DNA of 64,000 nucleotides, from contig NC_090942.1 in NCBI RefSeq assembly GCF_040807025.1, positions 62,266,911 to 62,330,910 of the forward strand, written 5' to 3'. This document shows positions 45,601 through 60,600 of the stretch, piece after piece; the first letter of the stretch is position 1; each line of letters begins with the position of its first letter. Under the pieces are notes generated by a model. The model was given only the letters and a program-made list of their open reading frames with translations. It was not told where the DNA came from and did not search any database. The DNA comes from Struthio camelus (taxonomy: Eukaryota > Chordata > Aves > Struthioniformes > Struthionidae). The position numbers were made by a program, and so were the translations under genes.

Positions 45601-48600
45601 GAAACAAGTTTAGTCTAAAGTGACTGAACACTGATAAGTTTCCCTTCCAGCCACCGATCTGATCACTGGTGGTGTTCAGAGCTTTCATGGAGTATCAGGT
45701 AGCTGGTATACCTTACACGGTAGGCTACTGTTAAACAAGTCACCTATGATGTAAAACTGCATCAAACTTGGCTGTTTTTGGATAGGTAGCATAAGTGCAG
45801 TTTTAAATGCTTGACTGGAAAAAAGCGTAGCTTCGTTTTAACTTGCTTTCAAAATGTCTGGCATTAAGTGTTAATTGTTGTAAAAGACTTAAAAGCTATA
45901 AAGAATCACATTTCTTATTTACTGTGTATGATCAACAAATTCCCTCACGTATTTTTTGAGTTTGTTAATCTCTATAGATAGGATATAATGTCAACACTTT
46001 TTTGGTGACAGTTGAATTATGTGTGGTTTTCTGCCTTGTTAGTGAATTTTCAAAGTAATATCATCTTTAAATCTAAATGTCTTAAATTGTCTGGTATTTT
46101 CAACAGGTAAATATTGGGAAAATGGATTCTCCCATTGAGAAATGGAACCTAATAATTGGCAATTTGGCCTTAAAACAGGTAAATGCGATTGACTAGTTTA
46201 CTTACAAAGCTTAATCAAAGTTATTTAAAATATCCAGCACAAGTTTGGGCAAATGTAGAGACAGAAAATTTTACTGCGAATCTAGCTATACACCACTGGG
46301 TCATACTTAAAATATACTGTTCTAGTTCTTTATAATGCCTAGTTCTTTTCTAAAACAATGTGAACTTGTGTTTATCACAAAAGAAGTACAGTATGCTTTG
46401 TGACTGTATCAATAGTATTTCCTTTTTGACTTTTAGAGAGAACATTTCTAAGGATAATTAGAGAATAATTTCAGATTTGGCAAAGCCTCTTAAATGTGGC
46501 CTCAAATCTTTTCAATACTGTATTTTAATTGGATTCAATATTTAAAGGAAGTATGTGATGGAGCTTTTGGATAATAAACTATATTTTAAATAGCTGGATC
46601 GTTTGAGGAAATGAGTGTTCGTTCCCCAAAGCAACTATCTGTTAATCTTAAGATCTATTCCATGCTCATATTTTGTAATGGAACATACAGGTTTCAAAAA
46701 AAATATGTGAAGTGTTTATGCTGTGACTTCACTGTTTTAAGTGGCTTAGGAAGCTTTTTAGGCATTTCGACTTAGGCTCCTGGTGATTCCTCAGCTCTTT
46801 TCCCTGATTTTACTTTTGTTATTTTTGAATCTCTGAATTACTGGTAAAGCCTTTACTGCCGGCATAGGATTTTTCTTCTTGATCAGCCAGGGGTACCATC
46901 TTCTCTGCAGAATGGATGTGCGTGCTCCCTCTACGCTTTGCAAGCAAATGTAGATAGGAGGAAAGAATAACAGGAAATGATTCTGTAGTCCTCTTAAGTC
47001 ATTTATTTTAAGAGCTGCTCGTTTCTAACAAAACACTTTTACCTGTTTCTTTTCTAGGTTCAGGCAACAGTAGTTGGCTTCCTGGCAGCAGTGGCAGCAG
47101 TTATATTGGGCTGGATTCCAGAGGGCAAATACCGCTTTGATCATTCAATCCTTTTGTGTTCTAGCAGTGTAGCAACTGCCTTCATAGCTTCTCTTTTACA
47201 AGGTAAAAGAAGTATTTTTGTTGTTTTTTACAGTTACTTTGCTTTCCGTAGGGACAGAGTATTTATGCCACTATTCTTAAAAATTGAAATCCAGTAATGC
47301 ATAGTCACTAAAACACAGCTGACAGTAGAATACCCTTTTACAATTTCCGTATAGGCCTGAATATTATATCGATCTTCTGTCATATTTTTGAAAGACTTTA
47401 ATTTACATGACCTCTTGAGCATATCTAAAACAAAAAGCGTTTTTTTAGGTTTTACTGACAAGATGAGAGAAGGCAATTTTTTTCCCCCACTTACTCTACA
47501 AAATATTCTCTACAAAATATTCTCAGTACTAGACATGTGGAAATTATTTGTAATTAAGCTCAACTGAGCCTGACGCTAGCGGAATCCAAATTTCCTGATT
47601 ATCCGTGCTTCTTCCATATTACTTTGTGCTCTGCTTTGTGTCTAAAGTGAACGAACTGGTTTGGTAGTTGAAGGGCATAGACTGGCTCAGAGTCCAAGTT
47701 CTCCTCTATAGACAGTATCAATGTGTCTGTCTTGAGCCATATGGTATGGTGAATTTAAGCTTATCCTTCACAATTGTCAGGAAAGATCTAGCCATAAAAG
47801 GGTAAGAAAGTACTTAATGGAAAGTAGGGGAAAAAAGGTGCCTCTACTAGTAATGTATTCTTAGTGAAAATACGCAGTTGTTAGTCCTCATAATAGTAAG
47901 TCAAGTGAAATGTTTAGCTTCCCTTTTTTACTAACTTGTTATGCTTCCTTATGTGAAAATTGCAAACTGTCTTGACGTTGTTAAGGTTTTGCATGGAATT
48001 AGAAACACATTAAGAACACGCACTTTTTTTAGAGACTACAAAGCCATTCAGTTTCATCATGAGGTGGAATTAAGAGCAGCAATAGGATCAGTGAACAGGA
48101 CTGTGTTCTTTCCACTTGTCATGTATTATCTGGATACGAAGAAAAACCTTTGTTGTATCTGGTGTTGGGCCAGCACAGGAAATTACTTTCTAAGCGTCTA
48201 ACTCCTACACATGAAACAGGTGCTGTTGAAATATTGTGATCCCATAGGATCATTTCAGTTCTTTCGTTTGAGAATTTTATGGAGTGTAACTTTTTAGGCA
48301 GTTTGTCTGAAAGTGAACTCCTAATTTAGCCTACGATAAATAATATTACTTGCTGAAATACCTGAAAATGATAAAAATATTTGTTTTATTTCTGTAAAAC
48401 AACATGAAGAATAGTGAACACAGTCGAAACTCTAAAGTGTATTATATGATGAGGGGAGAGTGCTTCAAGCACCTGCCAAAGAATACTGTTAATAGCAATA
48501 TGAATTGTATTTTTAATAGCCACTTGCATTCTATAGGGAAATGCCTCTTAAAAAGAGTGGAAATGTTGCTGTTTATGGAAAAAAGTGGAAACCAATGGCC

Positions 48601-51600
48601 TCAATTTAAAATGTTTTACTGTGTAGCAAAGTATCATTTTAATATGTTGGCTTATTTTTTATTTAAATTATGATACAGCTTCATGGCTTCTGATGCTAAG
48701 TTCATGACTGGAAATCTTGCACAGTTTCAGACATCATAGTATTTAATCTTATGTTGTCTTCCGCCTACGGTAATTAATATAAATTTCAGCCATCTAGAGT
48801 TAATAGGGTGTAGAAGTAATACAATGAATATTTTTCCTTCAAGAGATGACTGATTTACAGTTCTAACAGTGAGAATTCTAATCGTAAGCAAAAATAGCTC
48901 ATTGTACAGAGGATTTTCTTTGCTTGCTATAGTTTTTAAAATACATTACCTTATTTTTAATAATTACTAAAAACTGAAAATGCAGAAATGAGTCAGGTGG
49001 GAGGAATGATCATCCTGGGCAAAGGCATAGACTTCTTATTTATCAAGTTTGAAATTACCATTATCTTGGAATTTCCTGAGGGAAAGAGATATGCTTAGCA
49101 TACTTTCTTCTGTGTTGAATTTAGGAATAATAATGGTTGGAGTTATCGTTGGATCGAAGAAGACCGGTATTAATCCTGACAACGTTGCCACTCCTATAGC
49201 AGCAAGTTTTGGAGATCTTATCACTCTTGCTATACTAGCATGGATAAGTCAGGGTCTTTACACTTGCCTTGGTAAGTATGTTTCTTAGTATTTATTTCCC
49301 TAGGGAGCTTTTTCTGAGGGGAGGAGGAAGGAGGTTTAGAAAACCTTTTAGTGTAATTGACTTTGTTTTAACTTTTATACCATCAAATGATAAATCTTAG
49401 GTTGAAATATTATGCCATGCTTCCCCCCCAAAGATGGTAAAAATCACTAGCCACAGTCTTGGCATGATCTCCTAATATTCTAAACGGTCTCAGAGTACCA
49501 TAGCAGATCTACATGTGAATTTGAAACTGCAGTTGCTGAATTTTCTCTGCTTTCTGCAGAGGGAAGGGAACTGTCTTCATCCTAGTTTCCTGAATGCCCA
49601 CCCCTAAATCAAAACAGGGCTTCCCAGAGCCCTGTTGAATTGTTTTTCTTTTGCACTAGGGGGAAGGTGTTGAACTGGCTGTTTTGATCAGCCGTTTTAC
49701 AGGGGGGTTGTGCTTTGAGAATTTTTTTGGGTAAGGTGTAGTTTTAGATACCACTCAAGAGCATCTTGAGCTGCAACTGTATGTATGCCTGGAAATCAAA
49801 ATATTTAAGTAATAACAAGAATGTCCGTTAGTATTCAAACAAGAGCGGCCTCGTTCTAGATAGATTTGTGCTTGGTGATTGCTGTGATTTTTAAGAGAGT
49901 TACATGAAGACTATTGGGAGTTCCTTCCAATTCCTCTCGTGTTCTTTCCAGCTTCTACTGCAATACCTCCTTTGTCCTCGTTTCCCCTACTCCTACTTCC
50001 AATACCAGTTCCCCCAGCCCTTATATATCTCCTGCTTTCCTTGCAGCAGGACACTTCTGTGTCTCCCTCCTGTTCCCTGTGCCCATGCATCATTTTACCA
50101 GCTTTACCACTTACCAGCTTTACCAGCATTTCCTTGTGCTTAACAGTAAAGGAAATACCCAGTTCCACCTTCTCCAAATGATGGCTCTCCCCTTTTTTGT
50201 TTTCTTTATTTTGTTTTGTCTTATATATTTGGAGAATATATTTCAAACAAATCCGATGACTTAGCTATAGCTTTCTTCAGAACAGCAGTTCTGCCATGAA
50301 AAATGAAAAAACAAATAGCCGTTATAATAGCCCCGCAGCAAAGGAGAGGCCTGCCTTGACTACTGACTTTAAGTGGCAATATCTGATCCTGCCTGATTTT
50401 GTTTGGCTTCTTGAATACAGTTTTTTTATTGTTTATTCATTTTCCCACTGATAACTGAGGGCCTATGAGCAGAGAAATTACACATAACAGCTCCAAACTA
50501 ATTTTCTTGTGAATTACTCATATTTTAGTCTGCCTTTCTTCTCTTATGTTAGTAATCTGGATGTTTCTGTAGTCCTTTGAAACTGTTTCTGATTTCCAAG
50601 ACCTAGATTGTCCAAGTCCTATTCTCTTAAAGAAATAGGGTACTGAAGAAGGTTCATTGTCACAGTGTCTGCTAAAAATGAATATGCTGGTAATTATTAA
50701 AAGCATGCTACATTGTAGCTGATGTAGTGAAACGCTGCATTGTCACAGAAGGGCATGTTAGCTTGGAAAATGAGAATGGGGAACTTGAAAATCAATCTTT
50801 TTCTTCCATCTCCCCCTCTGATTCCCTATGAGGAAGCAAAAAGTGTGAAAACATTTTCTCTCAGGAGGAACAAAAATGAACGTTCAGAACAATATTTAAA
50901 ATGACATTGTTGCTATAATTGACTCCTTCAAAAGAATCTATTAAAATATATTTTATTTAAAAATACGTAATTGTAGACAGTTATAGTACAGGCTACCGCA
51001 GGCCAAATTTCCTGTTGATCCATCATTGTTTTAATAGTTATGTTAACATCACTACATATATTCTTTATACCTGTACTCATTTTTCAAGTCTTCTTCTCTA
51101 AAAATTTGAGCTGTTCTATGTAAGTTACAACATCGATCAGAAAAGGTGTGTAAGTAAAACTCAAACTATCTTGCTGCGACTTGCCATTTTTTTTCCTTAT
51201 TGTCAACTAGTGATTTTATGTTTTTATATTTAAAAGGTGTTGGCATGATGTCAACTTAAATACCTCAGTGTGCAACACTTATGCGTTTTCAATGTTTACT
51301 TTTTTGTTAGAACTTATATTCTACTGTTTATTTCTTAATATAATTCAATGCATATTCTATATTATAGTCTAATAAATAACTTACTACTCAAATGCTTCCT
51401 TTAGCTTATAAATTTACAGTGAGAAGCAAATTAGTATAGATTTTTTTTAACCTCCCTTTTTTTTTTCATGATGAGGAAAAGGGAGGACAAGCATCTATTC
51501 TCGTGAAATCTGAGGCCTCTAGCTAGTAGTAGGCCTGGGATACTAATTAGAGTTTAGCTGATTAGAGACTGTTAATCTAGATTTATTGCTATATCCAAAA

Positions 51601-54600
51601 GTATTATTAGAGTAGAAATACTGGTGTCTTATGCTTTTTATAGATTTCAGGTCCCCATAGTTGATATCTTTGATTGGATTTCAGTTTAGAATTGGGATTT
51701 ATGCTAGCCCATGAAGAGCCAGTGAAGCTGGTATCCTAGCTGGATTAAAGGGAGCAGAGAGCTAGCTAGGATTATTAGGAGATGTGCTAGCTATCTTGGT
51801 AGGTGTCGAGCTGGCCGAAGTTGCCCAGGTTGAGTTAGGACTAAGATGAGCTTTATGGTTATAGCTAAAATTTGTTCTAGCCAGGAGTGTGGCTGATTTA
51901 AAAACGTTACTGCTGGACTTGAGGCTTTAAGTGTTAACTAGCACGTATCTCAAATGAAGTTTCTTAGAAACCGAAGTTCTAGTAAGTCAAACTTCATTAT
52001 GATCTTTAAGATTTTGCTGTTATCAACATTGCAATGAGTATGCCAGTGAAGTTGCATTTGTTTCCTAAGTCTTTTCCCTAGAAATACTAGTTTCTTATGT
52101 ATTTGAATTGTAATGTTGTCTATATAGTTACATAAGTTAAATCTGTAGGGCTCAAAGGCAGTAAATCAGTAATACTGAGGTTTTCTGTTTTTAAACACCT
52201 TCCTCTACTCCTTTCCATCTTTTAAATTGTGGCTACAGGCAAAAATTATTTATGTGTATTAGTATGCCATACAACTGAATTTTAATAGTAGCTACATTTG
52301 TCTTCACAAATTAACGATGTGTATTATTTCATGACTAGAACTAGGACTGCTTCCTATGTTTTATATAAAATACATATAGTATGTTTCTTATTCTTAAAGA
52401 AGTAAATAATTACTATTAATATTTCAGTTTCTCCTAAAACGTTCATCTTTCTTTTTGGAAGAAAAACTTAAGAAACAAAAAGACCCACTCAAACCCGAAA
52501 ACAGGATGGGAAGAGAAACTTGGACTTTCTTCTTTCTTGCTTTCACACATTTCCAGAAATTTTACATCTCTACTTGCAGATGGCCTAACATATCAGAGAG
52601 GAGTAAAAAAAAGTGAGGCCAATTTGAACTGTTCCTTTGCTACTTTTACAGCTATCATGAGCACTTGCATGCATTTCAGCCAGCCATAGCTGCCGAAGAG
52701 CATATATGAGTAGGAAAAAGGATTTTGTTGAATACTCCAGTACACTTCCAATTCTCTTTCCAAACGGTCTTTTGAAAATACTTCTCTTTAGCTGATATGT
52801 CTAGTTATCTTACTACCTCTAAAATGATTGCTTCTGCTTTCATGTTTTTCAGTATCTTTCTATTACCCTCTCTTAGGAAATAGACTTTCTAAAGTGAAAA
52901 CATACCACAAAGCCCTTCAAAATATGTATCTTCCGTGATGTATGTATTTGAACCACGAATGATGAATAGAAGTATGATATAGCTTCTATTTGAGAAGAGA
53001 TTAAATACATTTGTTTTCCTTTACCTCAGGAAAGGCATATAAAGTTCTTATGTTCTTTTTGTCATTTCCTTGCCCTCTCAATATTAGAGTAGCAAGCAGA
53101 ATGGGAATGTTATAAAGCAACCCCCGGTTTGTGAGCTAGCAGTGAAGGAAGATGAATTCAACTATTTTTCCCTACTGTTTGTTAGGCTAACTACCCAAAA
53201 TGTGCTGAAACAGAATGTAAGTTGATGGCTCCACTCAGCGTGGGAAGAGTTGCCCTCAGATAGTGAGAGTGGAAGGGGGAAATTATTTGTTACAAGCTTT
53301 CTTCCTGTCTTTAAGAAAGCTATATGCCTGTGCTCAGGTTTTGGTTTGAGATGATGCTTCATGGCATACCCAGAAGAGGCAAGGACCAGGACTGAATCAC
53401 TGCACTTCTAACCCAGGCCAGGGCCAACTCAAGTATGTTGTTTGGCCACCATCACATACACAGTTTTTTTAAGAGTTCTTCTGAGTGTTTCATAAGCAGT
53501 GACAAAACCATCTAACGCTGGGGTGTAAATAATAAAGTTAACAGTTACGTCTTTTCAACTCCCTTAAAAGAACCGTATCTGTGCATCTAAATTACTCTGT
53601 AAATTGTCTCTGAAGATGATCATTTATAATTTTCTTTACTGAGAGAATTATCATATACAAACCTGACTTGTACTTGTGTCAGTTGAATCCTTTAGGCAAC
53701 TGGAGGGGGAGTCTTTGATACCCAGTCCCTTAAATGTGTAAGATGCCTAAACCTCTTTCAGATTTTTTACACTATAAAATTACTGGTGCTTAAACGCCTT
53801 GTATAATGTTACTATATCTTTTAATACAGTGTAAAATAGTTAATAGCTAGGGGGCTTGTTTTCTGCTGAGGAAAATGTACTTCACGTTTCCTCCACTTCA
53901 GCGATTTAAGTAACTACCTGGGTGCAGCATAATCCAGTATGAATGGTGGCCTTTCCATATGGAGCACTAGAGGGCTCCCTAGGACCGTCGTTGGAGCTGG
54001 GGCTTGTTCCTCAACCAGGGAAGGTGGTACGCTGTGAAATATGAAGACCCAGTATACTAAATGTGGAGGGTGCATGTTGCTTGGCTTTGTTAGTCATTTG
54101 CAATGATCTGAAGACTAGGTTAAAGCCATCCAAAAATAAATGCTTTCCCTCACAGAGCATGTTTTAAATATGTGGGTACGTCTCTCAGGCAGCCTTATAT
54201 CTTAGTTGAGAGGACAAATTGTGTGATTCCTGATATTATTTCTAGGTTCCTAACTGTTACTTTGAAATATTATGCTTCCAATGTACACAGAATTCCTACC
54301 AGAGGCTGCATCGTTTTGAGTGGCACTGCACTGAGCATTAGGTCACAGTAGATACCCTGCATGAGGAGTAAAATGTTAGGCATCTCTTTTCTCTGAACTG
54401 GAAGATTGATTGGTATCACAGGTTGCTACAGGAATGAGTGCTTAAAATCATTGAAGGTCTGTTAGAAATTGGTTGAGATCCTTGTCTCTTCCCTCCTCCC
54501 CGCTTACTTTTTAATCTAAGGTCACAGTCAAAAGTTCCTTGAAGAGTTGTTGGGGGTTTTTAGAAGCTGATCTTCCTCTGTTGGATGGTACAGCCGCTGC

Positions 54601-57600
54601 AGCAGAGCCACCAGAAAAGATTTGAGTGAGATTACTTTTACCATACAAGCTAAACACTAGAAAGCTATCAAAAGTGGAGTAAAATAAGCCCTAAAAGGAA
54701 AGTCATTTATTCTGTCTTCCCATTCTCCAGCTATTGTAGAATACCTTTTTGTCTTCTTTTGTGGGCTAAATATGAAGAAGATGCCCCACCCTTACTCAAA
54801 GATGGATCTCAATGTTAGCATCCTTTTAAATTCTTCTAGTAAGTTGTTCTACTAGTAGCATCACCCATAGCTAAAAAAAGTCCTACATTCTGTTTCCAAG
54901 GGTTAGGCTAGAACTGAGTAGTGTCACTGGTCCTGCAGGGCATTGGAGTCCATTATTGGTCACTTGTGACAGATTCTGAGATACGTTTCTAAACTCTTAA
55001 TTGCTTCTACAGTTCTATTTTTAATTAAACTTTGCCTTAACGCCTGAGTAGGGTGAATTTCACTTGTCCGGTCTAAAGCTTGTAAGCTGACTAATATGTA
55101 TTTCTGATTTCGATCTGGTTTAGCAGCATGGAGATGATTGGTGGCCTATTAATATTCTTTTATCACTCTCTCTTGCGTTTTTAGAACTAGGAATCCCAAT
55201 AAAGTATTAATATACTATAGCAGAGTTAAAAAAAAAAAAACATTGAAACTCTTGACTGTATCCTGTCTTCAAAGATGGCCCCCTCCTGAGAACCAAATGG
55301 CTTTTGTTCTTTTCAAGAAGTAACTTCTGACACAGTGTTGTAACACAGTGGTAACTTTCATAATCCTGTTTATGCCCAGCTCCATCTACAGCGTTCAGGT
55401 ATAAAATGTATTTTGTAAGTTTTCTCTGTTAATTTTCTCCAGGGTGAAATTAAGACATTTGTACATATTAAAACATTGAAAAATGTGTCTAAAAAAAGTT
55501 TAATAACTCCTCTCACTTACTATTGGCTCAAAGGAACAAAGCTAAGCCATTGCTGAGTAGTCTGGAAAGCCCTATCTTAGTGTCCAGAAAAAACACTGGT
55601 TGCATTTTCTTTCATGTCATCATCTTTTATGTCACTATGTACTTTGTTCTTGTTGTTATAAAATAGGTTTTCACCCTCCTGAAAATTTATCTAATTTTTG
55701 CTTTGTTTGACGTAAAAATGACAGCTTGTGTCATATTGTGTAGATATATTTTTTTCTTATAGTAGATGCTTTTAGCTAACTTAAAATGTCTTGAAATCAG
55801 CTTGGGAAACTATTGAAAATCAGGCATAGGTTAATTGTATTTTCTAAGATTTGTGAAGCTGGCTTGCATCTGGTTATTTGCTGACCGCTTGAAATATTAT
55901 AGTCCTGTTGCACTGCAGATATAACTTGTATTTATTTTGGCTGTACATCATGAATCATTTTACACTAGCTGAGATTGTCTTCTCATAATTTTTCTTTCCT
56001 TTTTTTTTTTATCTTGTCACAAAACATTTCTGTGGCAGAATCTCACATGTCTATGTATATCTCAAATTTTATATTTTACATAATTACTATTTATGAAGAA
56101 GTTACTTTATTAAATAACCCTCGGTTAGCATTGTTTATATAATTGCCCTGGTTGGTATGAAGGTTCATTTGTTGAACTGGTTTCTATTAGATCCCTGTTT
56201 TTTGGGGGTTTTTTTGTTTGTTTTTCCTAGAGGAAAGAAATTGTACAATATATTTCACTTTGGGTAAAAGAATACTTATTTTTAGTGTTCTTTATAGTTC
56301 TTGGACTGTATTCCTGGATTACTTCTCCAGCCTTGGACACTGGTGCAGATGGTTAAATACTCCCTTTTCTCATGATCACATTCCAACAAGTTTTTTAAAT
56401 TGTTAATGAGACTAGAAATCATAGAAAAAACATATTTTTTGAACTTTTAATTTCCTTTCCTATATTGGTAGAAATCCTGTAATAAAGAGTACAGTGGGCT
56501 AGTTGTTGATGTAGTACAAGTGAGAGACTTTCAAAAATTAGTGATTAATTAGGATAATACTTTTTCTCTGCTGCTCAACATTGCATCTGTATTTTGCTTT
56601 TGAATGTCTTTTCCAATAGAGGATCCTTGCAGACCAGCAGACTTTATCTTCTAGTAAAATTGGCAGCCTCTCCAGAAATGTAGCAAAGACTTGAAACTTC
56701 ATAATATGAAGATGATTTCATTGTTTTCTGCCTTTTTCTGTTTTATTAACTATACTACATTAGAACTATCCTCTCATTCTGACCTTTAAATCAGTTGTTG
56801 GGGATCTGGTACATGCTAATGCCTCCCCTTATTTCCGTGTGACAGGAACAGACAGAAAGGGAGAAACAATAAGCAGCAGGAATACAGTATGATTAACTTC
56901 TCAGAAAGAAAGAAAAAAAAGAGAACACCTTATTGCATCAAAGATTTAAGTAAACAGATGGAGAATGAGTGATTTCTTCGCATGTGACCATTTTTGGTTT
57001 ACACAGGGATCTTTCTTCTTTGCAAGTGGAGGGAGGAATGAGTTTACCTGGGTAAAAAGTAGTGATCCACAAGACCAAAAAGGGTTCAAGAACTTTACAT
57101 CAGTTCATTTTTGTCTTTTTTATCAAGTTTGATAAAACTATAATTACCTAAAAAAGGAATCATGTATTGTGTGCACTCTTTTGAGTGAGACCTTTTCACA
57201 GTAGGCCTATCTTCCTCCTCTTAGTTCACAGGAAGAGGAGAAAAGAAGGAAAAAGAAGCACCACAAAAGAGGAGGGGGATAATATATTTTACAATAGTTA
57301 GAAAAAGAAGGGAAAAAAATGACTTTTGGGCTTCATCTGATTCTTATTCAGATAGCTCTCTCGTTTTAGCTCACACAATGGAAGTAATCTCACTATCTTT
57401 TCTGCTGACTTTGAGGCAGAGGTTGTACCAGCCAAGGCAGAAGGATAGTAACTTCTAAAGACTCTACAGCAATTCTTCCAGGTGTAATTTTAGCTGTTCC
57501 CCCTTCCTCCACCAAGATAGCACCAAAGTAGTAGTCGCTTGAATTTGCAGCCTTTCTAATAACCCATAGTGCTTGGGTGAGATTACTTTTATATATACTT

Positions 57601-60600
57601 TGTATTACTCTTTGTTGGAGTGTTTATATGTACTACAGAACTGATATTTTAAAATATATTTTGCATTAAGATTTGTTTAAGTTGTGCATGTTTAGGCAAA
57701 ATTTCACTATTAAGTACTACTGCCACATTTCTCATAAAAATATGTAGAAGTGGGGTATTTGTATAGTTAATACATACTTGCTATTGAAATAGATTTTCCA
57801 TTATTTACCTCACTGTTTAATTAGGAAGTCCTGAGTCAGTGGGATAGCTTCTGAGTGAATGGGACTGTAAGACCAAACTAACTTGTGAAGAAAATAGTAT
57901 TCTTTTGGCAGAGGCAGCCATTCGCATTAGCAGTTCTGCTTTATGATGGTACTCCCTTACTGGTATTTGCAACTGTCTGCCTATGAAATGTGATGCAATT
58001 TTGTTGGACAGGTGCAAGCAGCAGAATTGTGGCTGTGAATTACACTTTTTATGAAAAAATTGAGCCACTCATATAAATGTTTCAGTACTCTGCTCAGAAA
58101 ACCCTTGCATGAATGGCAAGATATATCTAATGTTACACGTTGTGGTCGTATCACTTTAGATACGCTTTTTCTGGGAAGATTACTATATTATCTGTGCTTT
58201 AAGAAGAAGGCGGTTTGTACATAAACAAAAATTTGTTTTCTGTACATTCAGTTCCCTTTTTTAGGAGACATGTAACAAAAAGATGTTCTATATTCCACAC
58301 TTTCTTGCATATTTTATCATATAAAATCATATAAAAATTCTCTGCAAGAATTCCTACTTTGCACATGTTGTTCTGTCACAGAGAAGATGGGAGAGAGTCA
58401 TCACAGATGACAGATGTCAACCATGTTGTTTAATACAGTAGTTGAAAATTTAGGTACAACAATGGTAAACACTATTAAAATTCCTCTATTGCATAAGGTG
58501 GAATATAATCTATGTTAGAGTTCTAAATTAGGTGGGAAAACTGATAGGAGTGTCTTTTTTTTTTCTTTATTACTATTTTAGAGACATATTACTATGTATC
58601 TCCTTTGGTTGGTGCCTTTTTTTTGGCTCTGACTCCTATGGGGATTGTCATAGCTGCCAAACACCCAGCAACCAGAACTGTTCTCCATTCAGGATGGGAG
58701 CCTGTTATAACTGCTATGATTATAAGCAGGTAAGTCTATTTGTCTTGCTTTGTCTAGATAGTCACCCTGTTTCTCTGTATATCGTATTTAACTCCTAATT
58801 GTGTTTAAAAGAAACGTTTAAGGACTCTCTGGAGTGTGGAGCGCAGATAAACATTAATCTTCAAAAAAGTCGGAAATTATGAAGTTTAGTTCCAGGTAGG
58901 AATGAGTGGGGGAGCTAGCAGTAGCCTGTGCAAGTGACTGAACAGAGTAGCACCGTCTCGGATGAAGGAAATGTTGAGCTGTTAATCTCTTGCAGTTTTA
59001 AGTCAAGACCACATGCTGATCTAAGAGATGTGATTTAGTCAAATGAAAGTCATGAGTCTTAAAAGTTGAGTGCTTGAAATTCTATGGTCTTTGGTATACA
59101 AAACAATTTTAGTATATAAATCAGTAACTATATCAAGACAAAGAACAAAGAGCATGCCATTGTTTGTGCTACATTCAATAGACTTGCAAGACGAATGGTT
59201 GACTGACTTCAGTTGTGGTCTCTGTGGGGAAGGTTAGCCTCCGTAAGCTTTGGGGCTTTAACTGTAACATAAAACAAGATGCATATCTTGGTTCCATGGG
59301 AGACTAAGCTTGTCTTATTTAGCACTGAATTTTGTAGGTCTGCTTGCATCAATTTTTGTCTGTTATGGTATTTTTGCTAAAGATGTAGTGTGGCTGGAAT
59401 AGGTGATCCTGACCTTTAGAGGCTGAGGAGGGAGTGCATAAGAACAAGGTAAAGGGGTGGTAACAGGTTGCGTAACTGAAGTAGTTCTGTGAGTTTGACT
59501 TTGTTTTAGGTGCTGATAATTCCTGTTTGTTATGCTTTAATTCTAAGTTTTGTCTCAGCAATGAAGTGTTAGAGCTTTTTCCACAGTGTTTGGTGTTTTT
59601 TCAGAGTATCTTTATGTGTTACTAGGGTTTTAGGCCAGACGTAAGGTTGACCTGCTTGAGCACTGCATATTTTATGATTATCTTTTACTGTTCCTCAGCA
59701 GTTTAAGTTTAGCTATTTTTCATGATCAAGAAGGGGACAAGTCACCAGTTGATTTTAATGCTGTTTTAACAAAGCTTTGGAATATATAGCTTCCTTACTT
59801 GAAATAAATAAATTTCTCAGCATTCTCGCGCACTTCATGAGCTTTTTGCTTTCTTAATCTAAATTAAGGATTAAGAATTTGCTCATACTATTAGGAAAGG
59901 ATTTGTGAACAGCTCATACTTGGGGTAGAAATGATCCTTTTTTGTTTTTATTTACATAGTGCATAACAAAGGCGTCTACATTTCATGGCTGCAGCTCCTA
60001 TGAATGATCATAGAAAATAAAATAATAACATACCTTGCCACTTAATAGAAAAATAGAGCAAAATCATCATATTTGTATTCCTGGATATTTACAGATGTGT
60101 ACTAGAGTTTTAATTTCACAGTGGGTGCTATCATCACATACTAACATTTTCATTATTAGTTACTAAATAAGTTAATTTATAATTCAAGCACTGTATGTGC
60201 TTGGGCATTGGCTTTTTATAGGGGAAGTTTTAGTGACTCCTGTATTTTAAAGCTTCATCATCCTAGTGCATATGCATTTATGATTACTTACAACTTTGTC
60301 AAACATAGATTATTGGCAGTGATTTTTATGTACTTAATTTGTACCTCATGTTTAATATTTGTTTTAACTCACGTAAAAATACTAATCTGCAGGTCAGAAC
60401 AGAGGCACTTGGAGAAAAAAAGGTAAATTGAGAAGAGTGACTTTAGAAGATGTGCAAACTTTGATAATGCTAAATAAGATGTGAAACACTAATTAGTGTA
60501 TCTGCTTGCCTTATTCTAAATGTTATATTTTGTTTTTCAGTATTGGTGGCCTTATTCTGGACACAACTGTATCAGATCCTAATTTGGTTGGAATTGTTGT

